Below the pieces are notes generated by a model. The model did no database searches, had not been told where the DNA came from, and saw only the letters and a program-made list of their open reading frames with translations. From contig DATCJO010000170.1 of NCBI GenBank assembly GCA_036562765.1, forward strand, positions 8,297 through 72,296: a stretch of 64,000 nucleotides of DNA. The letters are read 5' to 3'. The position numbers and the translations under genes were made by a program. This stretch comes from JAAYFT01 sp036562765 (lineage in GTDB: Bacteria > Bacillota > Clostridia > Tissierellales > Tissierellaceae). Positions within the stretch are counted from its first letter, which is position 1. Each line of letters opens with the position of its first letter. Shown here one piece after another: positions 32,783 to 42,496 of this stretch.

Positions 32783-33994
32783 ATGACTTCTTTAATTAGT
32801 GCTGAAAACAGTTGGGCATTATGGGCAATTTTAGTTAGTATTGTAGCAGTTAGTATTTATCTTGAACAAACTTACAAATGGGCGTCAAAAGTTACAGGCG
32901 CAATTATAGGTTTGCTACTTGCAATGTTTCTTGCTAATATTAAAGTGATACCTACTGAAGCAGCTACTTATGACATAGTATGGGGTTATGTTGTGCCACT
33001 TGGAATTCCTCTATTACTATATAATGCCAATATCAAGAAAATTTGGCGTGAAAGTGGCAAAATGTTGATAATGTTCTTATTAAGTTCTATAGGGACTCTT
33101 TTAGGAGTATTTGTATCATTTATACTTTTAAAGAATTATATACCAGATCTCTATAAGATGGCTGCAATGATGACAGGGTCATATATTGGTGGAGGAGTAA
33201 ATTTTGCAGCTATGGCACAATCATTTGGAACAGGATCAGAATGGGTTTCTGCATTAGTAGTTGCTGATAACTTATTAATGGCATTATATTTCTTCGTTCT
33301 ATTAGCTATACCTTCAATAGGATTCTTTAGAAGGAAATTTATCCATCCATATATTGACGAAGTAGAAGGCAGGATTGATACTAAAGAAGGAGAAAATCTA
33401 GCTAAACAATATTGGGGAAGAAAAGAAATATCTTTAAGGGATATTGCTTTTGGAGTAGCTCTTTCATTTGTAATAGTATGGATATCTACAGAAATATCTA
33501 ATTTCTTGGGAAGTGTAATTCCTACTGGTAATTTCATATTAGATTTATTTAATGGATTCCTAGGAAACAAATACCTATTGATAACAACATTTACCGTATT
33601 ATTGGCAACATTTGCACCAAACTTTATGAGCAATATTCATGGTGCCCAAGAAATTGGAACATTTTTAATCTATATATTCTTAGTGGTTATAGGAGTGCCA
33701 GCATCTATAGAATTAATAGTTACTAGAGCACCATTGCTTCTATTATTCACTGGTATAATTGTAGCGATAAATATGATTGTATCATTAATATTAGGTAAAA
33801 TATTTAAATTCAGCATAGAAGAAATATTAGTAGCATCAAATGCTAACATTGGTGGACCTACTACAGCAGCTGCAATGGCCATTGCCAAGGGATGGAACAA
33901 ACTAATTGGACCAAGTATCTTGGCAGGTATTCTAGGATATGTTATAGGAAACTATCTAGGAATATTTATGGGCAATCTATTACATCTGCTATAA
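32783..33994 (+). CDS. DUF819 (YjcL-like) membrane transporter
   Basis: 403 residues and about eleven membrane segments; conserved glycine-rich stretches MAAMMTGSYIGGGVNFAAMA and SNANIGGPTTAAAMA match DUF819, a family of putative carriers related to sodium-dependent keto-acid or amino-acid transporters. No ATPase is associated. The GGGGGA Shine-Dalgarno precedes the ATG at 32783. The gene is followed by an M19 dipeptidase, suggesting that it takes up a dipeptide or amino acid which that enzyme or its products concern (context inference). Confidence 0.85.
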   Translation: MTSLISAENSWALWAILVSIVAVSIYLEQTYKWASKVTGAIIGLLLAMFLANIKVIPTEAATYDIVWGYVVPLGIPLLLYNANIKKIWRESGKMLIMFLLSSIGTLLGVFVSFILLKNYIPDLYKMAAMMTGSYIGGGVNFAAMAQSFGTGSEWVSALVVADNLLMALYFFVLLAIPSIGFFRRKFIHPYIDEVEGRIDTKEGENLAKQYWGRKEISLRDIAFGVALSFVIVWISTEISNFLGSVIPTGNFILDLFNGFLGNKYLLITTFTVLLATFAPNFMSNIHGAQEIGTFLIYIFLVVIGVPASIELIVTRAPLLLLFTGIIVAINMIVSLILGKIFKFSIEEILVASNANIGGPTTAAAMAIAKGWNKLIGPSILAGILGYVIGNYLGIFMGNLLHLL

Positions 33995-34001
33995 ACATAA
34001 G

Positions 34002-34020
34002 AGGGCACATCCTGTGCCCT
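34002..34020 (+). terminator. hairpin between DUF819 and M19 genes (possible attenuator)
   Basis: Perfect 8-bp stem AGGGCACA/TGTGCCCT with a 3-nt loop, followed by TTAAATTT. The weak T run suggests partial termination or mRNA processing inside the operon. Confidence 0.5.
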
Positions 34021-34039
34021 TTAAATTTGGAGGTGAAAC

Positions 34040-35014
34040 ATGTTAATAGATATACATGGTGATATTTGGACAGATGTTACAGTGAGAAGAAGTTTAGGAG
34101 AAAGAGATGTTATAAAAAGGCGCCATCTTAATAGGTTTAAAAAAGGCGGAATGGTAGGAGGAACCTTTGTAATATGGATTGACCCGCCACATGATGAAAG
34201 GCCCAAAGAAAGATTTGAAGAAAGCATAAAGTATATGTCTGCTGAGATTTGGGAAAACCAAGATATATTAAAGGTTATCTACAATACAAATGATTTTTAC
34301 AAAGCAGTAGGCGAAGGAAAGTTGGCAATTCTTTTGGGGCTAGAAGGGATTAACTTCTTAGGTGAAGATGTAGAAGGCTTATATTTCCTATATCAAATGG
34401 GATTTAGGCAAATAAGCTTAACATGGAATGAGCAAAATGCCTTTGCAACAGGAGTAAGGGGAGACCCAAATAGGGGACTAACTGAATTGGGGAAGAAAGC
34501 TGTAAAAATAGTAGAGGATTTAGGGATGATACTTGATTTATCCCACGCAAATGATAAGACCTTCTGGGATATTTACGATGTAGCAACAAAGCCAATTATC
34601 GCTTCCCACTCAAATGCGAGGGCATTGTGCAATGTGCCTAGAAATATTACTGATGAACAAATAAAAGCCATAGGGGAAAGTGGTGGCCTTGTAGGAATCA
34701 ACGCATTTAATGAATTTATCCATGTTGACAGGGATAAGAGAAATGCTGACTTCCTAATTAATCACATTGAACATGTTGTAGAGCTTATAGGCATTGACCA
34801 TGTGGCCTTTGGTTTTGACTTCTTTGAATACTTGGAAGAAAATACATCAAGCACCTTCATTGAAGACCCTTACAGAGGAACTCCAGGAATTGAAGATATA
34901 TCTCAAGCTCCAAATCTACTTCAAAAACTAAAAGAAAGAGGCTTTTCCGAAGAAGACATTGAAAAGATAAGCTATAAGAATTTCCTAAACTTAATGGATA
35001 GGGTTTTAAAGTAA
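34040..35014 (+). CDS. membrane dipeptidase-like M19 metallopeptidase
   Basis: 324 residues with M19 (renal dipeptidase) features: the metal-binding HxD near the N-terminus (MLIDIHGDIW), the bridging Glu in ILLGLEGIN, and the histidine motifs LDLSHANDKTFWDI and IIASHSNARALC, plus GIDHVAFGFDF. The family cleaves dipeptides, often with a D-residue at the C-terminus. GGAGGTG is well placed before ATG 34040. It lies downstream of the DUF819 transporter, probably as one operon controlled by the XRE-cupin protein. Confidence 0.92.
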   Translation: MLIDIHGDIWTDVTVRRSLGERDVIKRRHLNRFKKGGMVGGTFVIWIDPPHDERPKERFEESIKYMSAEIWENQDILKVIYNTNDFYKAVGEGKLAILLGLEGINFLGEDVEGLYFLYQMGFRQISLTWNEQNAFATGVRGDPNRGLTELGKKAVKIVEDLGMILDLSHANDKTFWDIYDVATKPIIASHSNARALCNVPRNITDEQIKAIGESGGLVGINAFNEFIHVDRDKRNADFLINHIEHVVELIGIDHVAFGFDFFEYLEENTSSTFIEDPYRGTPGIEDISQAPNLLQKLKERGFSEEDIEKISYKNFLNLMDRVLK

Positions 35015-35018
35015 AATG

Positions 35019-35060
35019 ATACTCCCTTCAATGGTTAAATCCATTTGGAGGGAGTATTTT
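35019..35060 (+). terminator. terminator after the M19 gene
   Basis: Long imperfect stem, ATACTCCCT... (from 35019) with ...AGGGAGTAT (to 35057), then TTTTACC. Confidence 0.75.
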
Positions 35061-35111
35061 ACCATTTTTTTATGAGAAGTTTTATGTTATAATATCTGGG
35101 TAAGTATTTTT

Positions 35112-35201
35112 GGAGAGATGACCGAGTGGTTTAAGGTGGTGGTCTCGAAAACCACTGTGCAAGAAATTGCACCGAGGGTTCGAATCCCTCTCTCTCCGCC
35201 A
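35112..35201 (+). tRNA. tRNA-Ser (anticodon CGA)
   Basis: A class II cloverleaf with long variable arm (CTGTGCAAGAAATTGCACCG). Acceptor GGAGAGA pairs with TCTCTCC; anticodon loop CTCGAAA gives CGA (codon TCG); T loop GGTTCGAATCC. Discriminator G and an encoded CCA (35199-35201) are present. A TATAAT at 35088-35093 lies upstream. Confidence 0.96.
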
Positions 35202-35211
35202 TAATATTTTT

Positions 35212-35240
35212 AACAACACTTTTAAAGTGTTGTTTTTTTA
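35212..35240 (+). terminator. terminator after tRNA-Ser
   Basis: Palindrome AACAACACTT...AAGTGTTGTT followed by TTTTT. Confidence 0.85.
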
Positions 35241-35333
35241 TGCAAAATTTTATTGTCAATTTATTGACTATTAATGGTATAATTTACTAAACATTTTTTA
35301 TTTAATCAGAAATAATATTTAATTTATAAGTAA

Positions 35334-36354
35334 ATTTATACAATATTAACAACTAAGATACATGATTGCCATGCATATATGGCTGAAAAGTCTGGAAACA
35401 TCATTATTATACGCTTTGGAATATATAATATTCCTGTTAACTTTGTTATAATAGACAATCAAATTGTTATTAGCAAAGTAATACAAGAATGTGGGCTAAA
35501 GCCAGGAGACATTGTACTAAAAGTTGGAGACGAAAGTATAGAAGAAATATTAAATGATAGAAGGAAATATATATCTCAATCACGAGAGGATAGTGGAAGT
35601 TTGTTTTATCTTAGTTTGTTTCGAACAAATAAAAAGAATATTGATGTAACTGTAATTCGAGATGGAAAAACAGTTGTTGTAAATGTAAAAAGTAGTCAAA
35701 AAAACATTAGCTATAATATTGATACTAAATCGCAAGCCATGGAAGATGGTCAAATATATTATATTAATGTTGGGCTATTGAAAAAAGGGGAAATTAAAAA
35801 AATTATGGAGAAATGGTGAAATACAAAGGGTTTAATAATAGACCTTAGAGACTATCCTTCAACCCCAATTGTTTATGAATTGGCAGAATATTTAATACCA
35901 ACTGCAAAAGAGTTCTTCACAGCATCTATCCCTAATCCTGAGGTCCCAGGTGAATTTTACTATACTGAACCTTTTGTTTCAGGGAAAATAAATGAAGCAG
36001 ATGGTGAGATAACAGATGATGAAATCTATAAAGGTAAAGTTGTGATTATAATAAATGAACATACTGTAAGCCAAGGCGAGACTACAGCCATGTCTCTAAG
36101 AAACACACCAGGGTCTATTGTGCTTGGAAGGCCTTCTGCTGGAACTAACGGTGATATATGTGATTTTACTTTACCTGGAAATATAAAGACAAGTATAAGT
36201 GGGCTGGGTGTTTTTATGTCCAGACAAAAAACCAGTTCAAATAGTAGGAGTTCAGCCAGATATCTATGTGGAACCTACAATTGAAGGTATTAGGGAAGGT
36301 AGGGATGAATATATTGAGAAAGCTATTGAAATAATCAAAGAGAGTTATAGATAG
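35334..36354 (+). pseudogene. decayed S41-family (PDZ + tail-specific) protease
   Basis: One frame reads KIHDCHAYMAEKSGN, a PDZ-like GLKPGDIVLKVGDESI, then hits TGA at 35817-35819 right after IMEKW and resumes in the same frame with KGLIIDLRDYPS, the family's conserved core. The serine-protease region NEHTVSQGETTAMS is present. Near the T run at 36210-36216 the frame shifts: the family C-terminus (QIVGVQPDIYVEPTIEGIRE) continues in another frame to a stop at 36352-36354. The N-terminal half of a normal S41 protein (signal peptide and ~200 residues) is missing, with a stop at 35331. No ribosome binding site fits. Three lesions mean this is a remnant. Confidence 0.85.
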
Positions 36355-36435
36355 AATAATTCTATGTTTCAATTTATCTTTATATGGGAAAAAGTAGATT
36401 AGAGTGTATTAGAATTAATTTTACAGGGGGTTAAA

Positions 36436-37275
36436 ATGGAAAGGAAAATTAAAAGTAAGATAATGGGCTTTAGGACAAAAGATGGTGCTGGTGTGAGCTT
36501 AGTAAGAGTGTTAGGACATAATACAGTAGAAGAATATGACCCAATTTTATTACTGGATTCCTTCGATAGCACAAATCCTGATGAGTATACAAAAGGCTTT
36601 CCTATGCATCCACATAGAGGGATAGAAACTATTAGCTATGTATATCGTGGTAAGATGACCCATAGAGATAGCCTAGGCAACGAGGACACCATCGGAGATG
36701 GAGAAGTACAATGGATGACTGCAGGCTCAGGTATATTACATGAAGAGATGCTGCCAGAATCTGAAAGACTGCTGGGAGTACAGCTTTGGTTAAATTTACC
36801 AGCTGAGGATAAAATGGTACCACCAGCATATAAGAGCATTAAAAATTCAGAGATAGAAGAGATAGAGTTAGAAAATGGGAAGATAAGATTACTTGCAGGT
36901 AGATATAAAGATAAAAAAGGCTATATTAGTAAATATCTGCCACTAGATTATTACGATATACACCTAAACCCAAATGCTTCAACAGTTATAGAAACGGACA
37001 GAGAACGTTCAGTTATGGTCTTTACTTTATTGGGAGATGCATATATAGCTGGGGAATTGGTTAAAGAAAAGACAGCAGTTAAATTAACAGAAGGAGATTA
37101 TGTAGAAATAAAAGCTACAGATAAAATGGCTCAAGTATTGTTTATAAGTTCCATAGCCTTGAAAGAACCTGTTGCTTGGGGTGGGCCAATTGTCATGAAT
37201 ACAAAGGAAGAGCTGTACAAAGCCTTTGATGACTTGAAGAAAGGAACTTTTTTACAAGAAAATATATCTTATTAG
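36436..37275 (+). CDS. pirin-family bicupin protein
   Basis: 279 residues. The N-terminal cupin has the metal-binding pattern FPMHPHRGIETISYVYRG (two His in HPH, then Glu), followed by QWMTAGSGILHEEM; the C-terminal pirin domain holds LLAGRYKDKKGYI. Pirins include quercetinase-like enzymes and transcription cofactors, so function is uncertain. GGGGG lies about 6 nt before the ATG. It stands alone between the S41 remnant and the terminator shared with rocB. Confidence 0.92.
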   Translation: MERKIKSKIMGFRTKDGAGVSLVRVLGHNTVEEYDPILLLDSFDSTNPDEYTKGFPMHPHRGIETISYVYRGKMTHRDSLGNEDTIGDGEVQWMTAGSGILHEEMLPESERLLGVQLWLNLPAEDKMVPPAYKSIKNSEIEEIELENGKIRLLAGRYKDKKGYISKYLPLDYYDIHLNPNASTVIETDRERSVMVFTLLGDAYIAGELVKEKTAVKLTEGDYVEIKATDKMAQVLFISSIALKEPVAWGGPIVMNTKEELYKAFDDLKKGTFLQENISY

Positions 37276-37357
37276 GGCTAGTATAAATGATAAAAGGAGT
37301 TTAGAAGTTAATATGGGAAATAAAAGGAATTGTCACTAGGTCAAAGGGTATAAATTT

Positions 37358-37390
37358 AAATGCATCCTAAACATAAGGATGCATTTATTA
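37358..37390. terminator. bidirectional terminator between pirin and RocB-like genes
   Basis: Perfect 11-bp stem AAATGCATCCT (37358-37368) with AGGATGCATTT (37376-37386); A- and T-rich on both sides. Confidence 0.75.
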
Positions 37391-39034
37391 TTTCAACAGC
37401 TCTTCTATTGTTTTAAATACTAACTTAGGCACTACATTGAATGAATAATCTTCTTCCAGCCTTTCTGTAAACTTATGGGCGTCCTTTCCATAAGGGCCAA
37501 TGTTAACTACAGGCAGATTTAATTCCTGCATGTCTTCTAAAGGAAGGTTATATTTAATGCCAAATCCGGGCATGTTATTTTTTAGTGATTCAATGGCACT
37601 CTTTTCCCTTGGTGCAGAGCCATAGCTTAAGTCTGATATATATGGATAGAATTTCTTCATCAAGATGTTGTATTTAGTATTAGTGCATTCTATGGCTTTG
37701 TTTACAGCATTTAGCAGTCTTTTTTCAAGTTCAGTTTCTCCTTTTACATAGTTGTGTGGATAGTATGGTGGGGAGAAATATGCTATTACTACTGGATTTT
37801 TGTCAGACCATAGATTATGGACTGCTTCGACTATTTTTAAAGCATACAGCCTCTCATCTATGCTTTCGTCTTTTAATAATTCATTGTTTAATTTATTTAA
37901 CATCTCATCCAGTTCTTTTCCTCTTTCTCCCTTAACTTTTTCTAATAATTCAGCAAAGGATATAACTCTGGCCTTCCATGGCAGCTTCTTATAAGGGAAA
38001 TTATTCAGTTTGCAGTATTTTTCATATTCAATGTTTAAATTGTCAATTACCTTTTGGAAAGCAGAGGTTGCACCTTCAATTATCTTTTTCATTATTTCAT
38101 CTGGGGTACTTTTGTGGGTTCCAAAGTTAAAATATAGGTAGCTTGTTTTTGCAGTTTGAACTGAATATTCAGGCTTCAAATCCTGTTGCCTTAGGGATAT
38201 TGGAGGTACAGTAACTTCCCCTTCTGCTTCGTCGCAGTATTTTGTATTGAAATTTATTTCTTCCATTATGGCAGAGGATATGTGGTTTGGGTCTATGCCC
38301 CTAAAGGGGTCTCCGCCATGGGCCTCGGAGCCAACTATATAGAATGAAGGCATGATTTTCCCGATTGTTCCTACATATACATATCTATTGTTATCTCCTT
38401 CATATCTTGGAGCCATATAGTCAGTATCTATAATTGCTTGATATTCAAATCCTTCTTCTTTTTTTAATCTGACTAATTCAGGAACTACAGACAACATACC
38501 GCTAGAATTGCCTTCTTCATCGCAAACTGCAGCAAATACAATGTTTCCATCCAGATTATCAACATCATTTGACAGTTCTTCAACTAATGTCATCAAAATA
38601 GCCACTCCACACTTCATATCGAATATTCCTCTGCCAAATAGGTAATTTCCAGATTCTAAATCTTTTTTAACTTCTTCAGAAATTGAAAGCTCTTTTAATT
38701 TTTCCTTTAATTTCAAAGGTTTTGTTGCATATTCTTTTATATGTCCATAATCTGAAATTCCAACTGTATCAGTATGCCCTATTAATACAACAGTTTTTTT
38801 GCTGTTTCCCTTTTTACCTTTAACAATAGCCAGTACGCTATTCCTGCCTAATTTATCATCTTTTACATCAATTAGTCTTACTTTATCTGGATTTTCCTTG
38901 AAATATTTCATGTTTAAAAATCTATCATATATTCTATTCACAACATTAATTTCCTCTTTTGTCCCTACTATGCTTTCAATCTCCGTTAATTCTATGGTAA
39001 GTTCCTTTATTTTTTCCGCCATGTCTTTTAACAT
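37388..39034 (-). CDS. RocB-like M20-family peptidase
   Basis: 548 residues, the length of RocB ('arginine utilization protein') in Bacillus. M20 fold motifs: VVLIGHTDTVG (first metal His/Asp), FGRGIFDMKCGVAIL, VCDEEGNSSGM with the catalytic Glu pair, and GSEAHGGDPFRGIDP. RocB is genetically linked to arginine catabolism but its reaction has not been settled. It is divergent or adjacent to no arginine gene here; the next minus-strand gene upstream is an AGCS symporter, separated by 124 bp. The ATG at 39034 has a G-rich SD 7 nt upstream. Confidence 0.88.
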   Translation of the reverse strand: MLKDMAEKIKELTIELTEIESIVGTKEEINVVNRIYDRFLNMKYFKENPDKVRLIDVKDDKLGRNSVLAIVKGKKGNSKKTVVLIGHTDTVGISDYGHIKEYATKPLKLKEKLKELSISEEVKKDLESGNYLFGRGIFDMKCGVAILMTLVEELSNDVDNLDGNIVFAAVCDEEGNSSGMLSVVPELVRLKKEEGFEYQAIIDTDYMAPRYEGDNNRYVYVGTIGKIMPSFYIVGSEAHGGDPFRGIDPNHISSAIMEEINFNTKYCDEAEGEVTVPPISLRQQDLKPEYSVQTAKTSYLYFNFGTHKSTPDEIMKKIIEGATSAFQKVIDNLNIEYEKYCKLNNFPYKKLPWKARVISFAELLEKVKGERGKELDEMLNKLNNELLKDESIDERLYALKIVEAVHNLWSDKNPVVIAYFSPPYYPHNYVKGETELEKRLLNAVNKAIECTNTKYNILMKKFYPYISDLSYGSAPREKSAIESLKNNMPGFGIKYNLPLEDMQELNLPVVNIGPYGKDAHKFTERLEEDYSFNVVPKLVFKTIEELLK

Positions 39035-39158
39035 TTTATACCCCCCATAATGTGAGTTGGTTTTATAATATCACTTATGTTTTAAAAAAACAATTTAAAT
39101 ATGTTAAATAGGGAAGGCTGCCATTAAGCAGCTTCCCTAATCATATATTTATAATTTG

Positions 39159-40526
39159 TTATTCTTTATTGTAATATTTAGGATTTTTAAAGAAATCATC
39201 TTTGATTTTTACAACTTCTCCACTTAATGCTATTAATCCTATAATGTTAGGTATGATTATGCATGCCAAGAATAAATCTAGGAATTGGTATAGGAATTCA
39301 ATACCACCAAAGGCGCCTAGAATTATTGCCAATAGGTATATTACACGCATTATCTTGGCAAATTTAGTTCCAAATAGGTATTCTGCTTGTTTTTCTCCAT
39401 AGTATATTATGACTATAATAGTAGATATTACAAATAGTGCGATGCTCAAAGTCACTATTCCGCCACCTAGTGCTTTACCTAATATGCTTTGGAATGCCAA
39501 AGAAGGCATGCTTCCAGCTTCACTGGCTGGAGTTGTTTTGTACAATCCTGTTACTAATACTACTAATGCAGTTGCTGTACATACAATTAAAGTATCTACT
39601 ATATTTTCAAAAATACCCCACATGGCTTGGCGTACTGGATGGTCAGTAATAGCTGAAGAATGTGCTATTGGTGCGGTACCCATTCCAGATTCATTTGAAT
39701 ATACTCCTCTTGCTGTTCCCCATCTAAGTGCTTGAGCTACTGTTGCACCTGCGAATCCACCTGCTGCTGCAGCTGGAGTAAAGGCATGTTTGAATATTAG
39801 AAGTATTACTCTTGGAAATTCTGCAATATTGAATATTATTATTGCAATAGCTCCCAAAATGTATAATAATGCCATAAATGGGACCAATTTTTCACAGACA
39901 TTTGCAATTCTCTTTATTCCACCGAAAACAACTAATCCAATTATAAATGCAAGCAGTAATCCTGTAATCCAGTTAGGTAGATTTATAGTTGCTGCTGTCT
40001 GTACAACTGAAACAGTTTGAGTAGCAATGGATGGGATTATTTCAATCATTAGGAAAAAGGCAAATATTGAGCCTAATGCTTTTCCTATTTTAGATTTCAT
40101 CCCTTTGCTTAAGTAATACATTGGGCCTCCTACATATTCTCCTTCTTCATTTTTCTCCCTGTATTTAATACCTAAGACTATTTCTGAAAACTTTGCCCCT
40201 GCACCTACTAAAGCAATTACCCACATCCAAAATACTGCACCTGGCCCACCAAAGGCTATTGCAACTGGAACACCTACAATGTTTGAAGCGCCTATGGCAG
40301 ATGCTAACGCTGCAGTTGCAGCTTGAAAAGCTGTGATTGTACCTTCTCCTTCTGATTTTTTAAACATTTTACCAAAGGTTTCTTTTACAACAAAGGGAAG
40401 ATATCTAAATTGAACAAAACCCAATCTAAATGTTAAAAATACACTTCCTCCAACTAGAATAATGAGCATAGGAATTCCCCATAGCCAGTTAGAAAAATTA
40501 ATAAGTCCATCCAAAACAACCTTCAT
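39159..40526 (-). CDS. sodium:alanine/glycine symporter (AGCS family)
   Basis: 455 residues with about ten to eleven membrane segments. Typical AGCS motifs: TFRLGFVQFRYLP, TAFQAATAALASAIGASNIVG, GPGAVFWMWVIALVGAGAKF, YVGGPMYYLSKG, and ATVAQALRWGTARGVYSNES followed by GMGTAPIAHS. It imports alanine, glycine or a similar amino acid with Na+. Located between the RocB-like and M20 peptidase genes, it fits a local theme of peptide and amino-acid use. The C-terminus is short and charged (FFKNPKYYNKE). Confidence 0.95.
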   Translation of the reverse strand: MKVVLDGLINFSNWLWGIPMLIILVGGSVFLTFRLGFVQFRYLPFVVKETFGKMFKKSEGEGTITAFQAATAALASAIGASNIVGVPVAIAFGGPGAVFWMWVIALVGAGAKFSEIVLGIKYREKNEEGEYVGGPMYYLSKGMKSKIGKALGSIFAFFLMIEIIPSIATQTVSVVQTAATINLPNWITGLLLAFIIGLVVFGGIKRIANVCEKLVPFMALLYILGAIAIIIFNIAEFPRVILLIFKHAFTPAAAAGGFAGATVAQALRWGTARGVYSNESGMGTAPIAHSSAITDHPVRQAMWGIFENIVDTLIVCTATALVVLVTGLYKTTPASEAGSMPSLAFQSILGKALGGGIVTLSIALFVISTIIVIIYYGEKQAEYLFGTKFAKIMRVIYLLAIILGAFGGIEFLYQFLDLFLACIIIPNIIGLIALSGEVVKIKDDFFKNPKYYNKE

Positions 40527-40739
40527 ACTATCCCTCCTAGATAAAATATCTTTATGTACTTACATCACCCACTTTACATATTCTGTAGTTAAGTTAAAAA
40601 ATTATTGTTTATACAATTATATTGTTCATATTTAGGAAATATTAGTTAAATTGATTAGTTCCTATAGGACAAATAGGGGCATATTTAAAGACTTTATCAA
40701 GTATGATGTAATATACAAGTTATATGGGGAAGGGATAAT

Positions 40740-41942
40740 ATGAAGGAAATTAGGGGGAGGCTTATTGAGCTGTTGTCAAGCTTAATAGAAATATATAGTC
40801 CATATTTTAAAGAAGAAAAAATAATGGAGTTTGCTTATGAATGGCTTAAAAGTCGAAAAGTACCTGTTGAATATCACAGGTATTATGAAGGAAAAGTAAC
40901 TAAATATAAAGGGATTAATGTAATAGGAATCATAAAAGGAAGGGAAAATGGGCCAAGAATACATCTTAATGGCCACCTTGATACTGTAACATTAACAGAT
41001 GGTTGGACTAGAAATCCCCTTAAGGCAACTGTAGAAGGAGATAGGCTTTATGGATTGGGAGCTTTAGATATGAAATCTGGCTCTGCTGCCATTATGCTTG
41101 CATTAGAGGAATTTATAAAGAATGTGAAAGATTTTAGAGGTGAGATTATATATTCTTTAGTATCCGATGAGGAGGGTCCCTATGGCTTGGGAACAGATGC
41201 ACTAATCTTAGATGGGATATTAGATAATATTGATTTTTCAATTGTAACAGAGCCCAGTGCTGGGTTTTGTCAAGTACCATTTCCATGTATTTGTCTAGGA
41301 GCTAGAGGAGGATATAATTATACTGTTAATATATATGGAAAGGCTAGTCATGCTGCTAATCCAGAACTAGGCATAGATTCAATTTTAGATGCATCTAGAC
41401 TAATATGTGAACTTAATAAAACTCAATTTAAAATGGATTCAAAATTAGGGAAGGGTTCTCTGGTGGTAATATCAATATCAGGTGGAGGGGCAGCTGCAAG
41501 TGTAGCTGAAAGGGCAAGTTTTACTGTCTTTAGGCATGTTGTAAGGGGAGAAGATAAGGAATATTTAATCAAGGAAGTTGATGAAGCAGCAAAGAGGGCA
41601 GGCATAAGGTGTAAGTATGAAGTAGTATTTAGGGAAGCACCTCATGAAGGAATAGATGGAGGATTTATGCCATATGTAATAGATGAGGATAATCAATATC
41701 TAAAGTTTCTGCAAGAAAGTGTAAAGGAAGTAACGGGTCAGTATGGAAGAATTTCGTATTTCTCAAGCATTGGAGATTTTAACTACTTAGGTACCAGATT
41801 AGGAGCACCAGTATTTATATTTGGTCCATACGGTGAAAATTATCATTCATCTGATGAATGGGTATCTATTGAAAGCACAGTAAAGACAACAGAAGTAATA
41901 TATGATTTGCTAATTAGATTGTTAAAAAATTTAAACAAATAA
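40740..41942 (+). CDS. M20-family peptidase / deacylase (ArgE/DapE-like)
   Basis: 400 residues. Metal and catalytic motifs: IHLNGHLDTVTLTDGWTRNP, YGLGALDMKSGSAAIML, SLVSDEEGPYGLG (catalytic Glu-Glu), VTEPSAG, the dimerisation-domain start ASHAANPELGIDS, and the C-terminal FGPYGENYHSSDEWV with the last His ligand. The enzyme hydrolyses an N-acyl or peptide bond; acetylornithine, succinyl-diaminopimelate or a dipeptide are all possible. It reads away from the AGCS symporter gene and lies alone on the plus strand. Confidence 0.9.
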   Translation: MKEIRGRLIELLSSLIEIYSPYFKEEKIMEFAYEWLKSRKVPVEYHRYYEGKVTKYKGINVIGIIKGRENGPRIHLNGHLDTVTLTDGWTRNPLKATVEGDRLYGLGALDMKSGSAAIMLALEEFIKNVKDFRGEIIYSLVSDEEGPYGLGTDALILDGILDNIDFSIVTEPSAGFCQVPFPCICLGARGGYNYTVNIYGKASHAANPELGIDSILDASRLICELNKTQFKMDSKLGKGSLVVISISGGGAAASVAERASFTVFRHVVRGEDKEYLIKEVDEAAKRAGIRCKYEVVFREAPHEGIDGGFMPYVIDEDNQYLKFLQESVKEVTGQYGRISYFSSIGDFNYLGTRLGAPVFIFGPYGENYHSSDEWVSIESTVKTTEVIYDLLIRLLKNLNK

Positions 41943-42085
41943 AATCCACATTTGGAAAATTGTAATCTTCTTTTTGCATTAATAGTTTAACAAAATTTAT
42001 TATATATATGTTAAAATATAGATGACAAATTATCAAAGACCTCATCATTAGATTATTAAGTTTTACAAAAGAGGAGAGATAAGTT

Positions 42086-42427
42086 ATGTTCGAAGAATTG
42101 CTAGAACATTTAGTACATTATATAGCTTGTACTGTAGAATATATAGGCGTTATAATCATCGTAATTGGAATTTTAAAAAGCCTTTATTTATTAGTTAAAA
42201 ACAAATTAGATTTCGGAAATAAGCATATTGCAGCAGAATTGGCAAAGGCATTATCCTTATCATTAAGTTTCCTACTTGCTTCAGAAATATTGCACAGCAT
42301 TTTGACAGTAAGCACAAGAGGCGTAATAGTTTTGCTTGGAATTGCTGCTTTAAGGGTAGGACTACATTTTGTTCTACATTTAGAATTGAAGGAAATAGAA
42401 GAAAACACACACAACAGCAGCCATTAA
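42086..42427 (+). CDS. DUF1622 membrane protein
   Basis: 113 residues with three hydrophobic spans (TVEYIGVIIIVIGILKSLYL, ALSLSLSFLLASEILHSIL, GVIVLLGIAALRVGLHFVL), matching the small DUF1622 family. Function unknown; other members occur near transporters. The C-terminus ends ELKEIEENTHNSSH. GGAGAGA precedes the ATG. It lies 69 nt upstream of iorA, possibly in the same transcript. Confidence 0.85.
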   Translation: MFEELLEHLVHYIACTVEYIGVIIIVIGILKSLYLLVKNKLDFGNKHIAAELAKALSLSLSFLLASEILHSILTVSTRGVIVLLGIAALRVGLHFVLHLELKEIEENTHNSSH

Positions 42428-42496
42428 AAGAAAATTTACCGTTTATGATTAATATGAAGGTCTTTGATAATTGAAAACTCATGTAGGAGGGATCCT

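Noticed and set aside
35379..36284. Two separate protein genes (146 and 134 codons)
   Set aside because: They lie in the same frame split by a single TGA and together give S41 protease motifs, so they are one broken gene.
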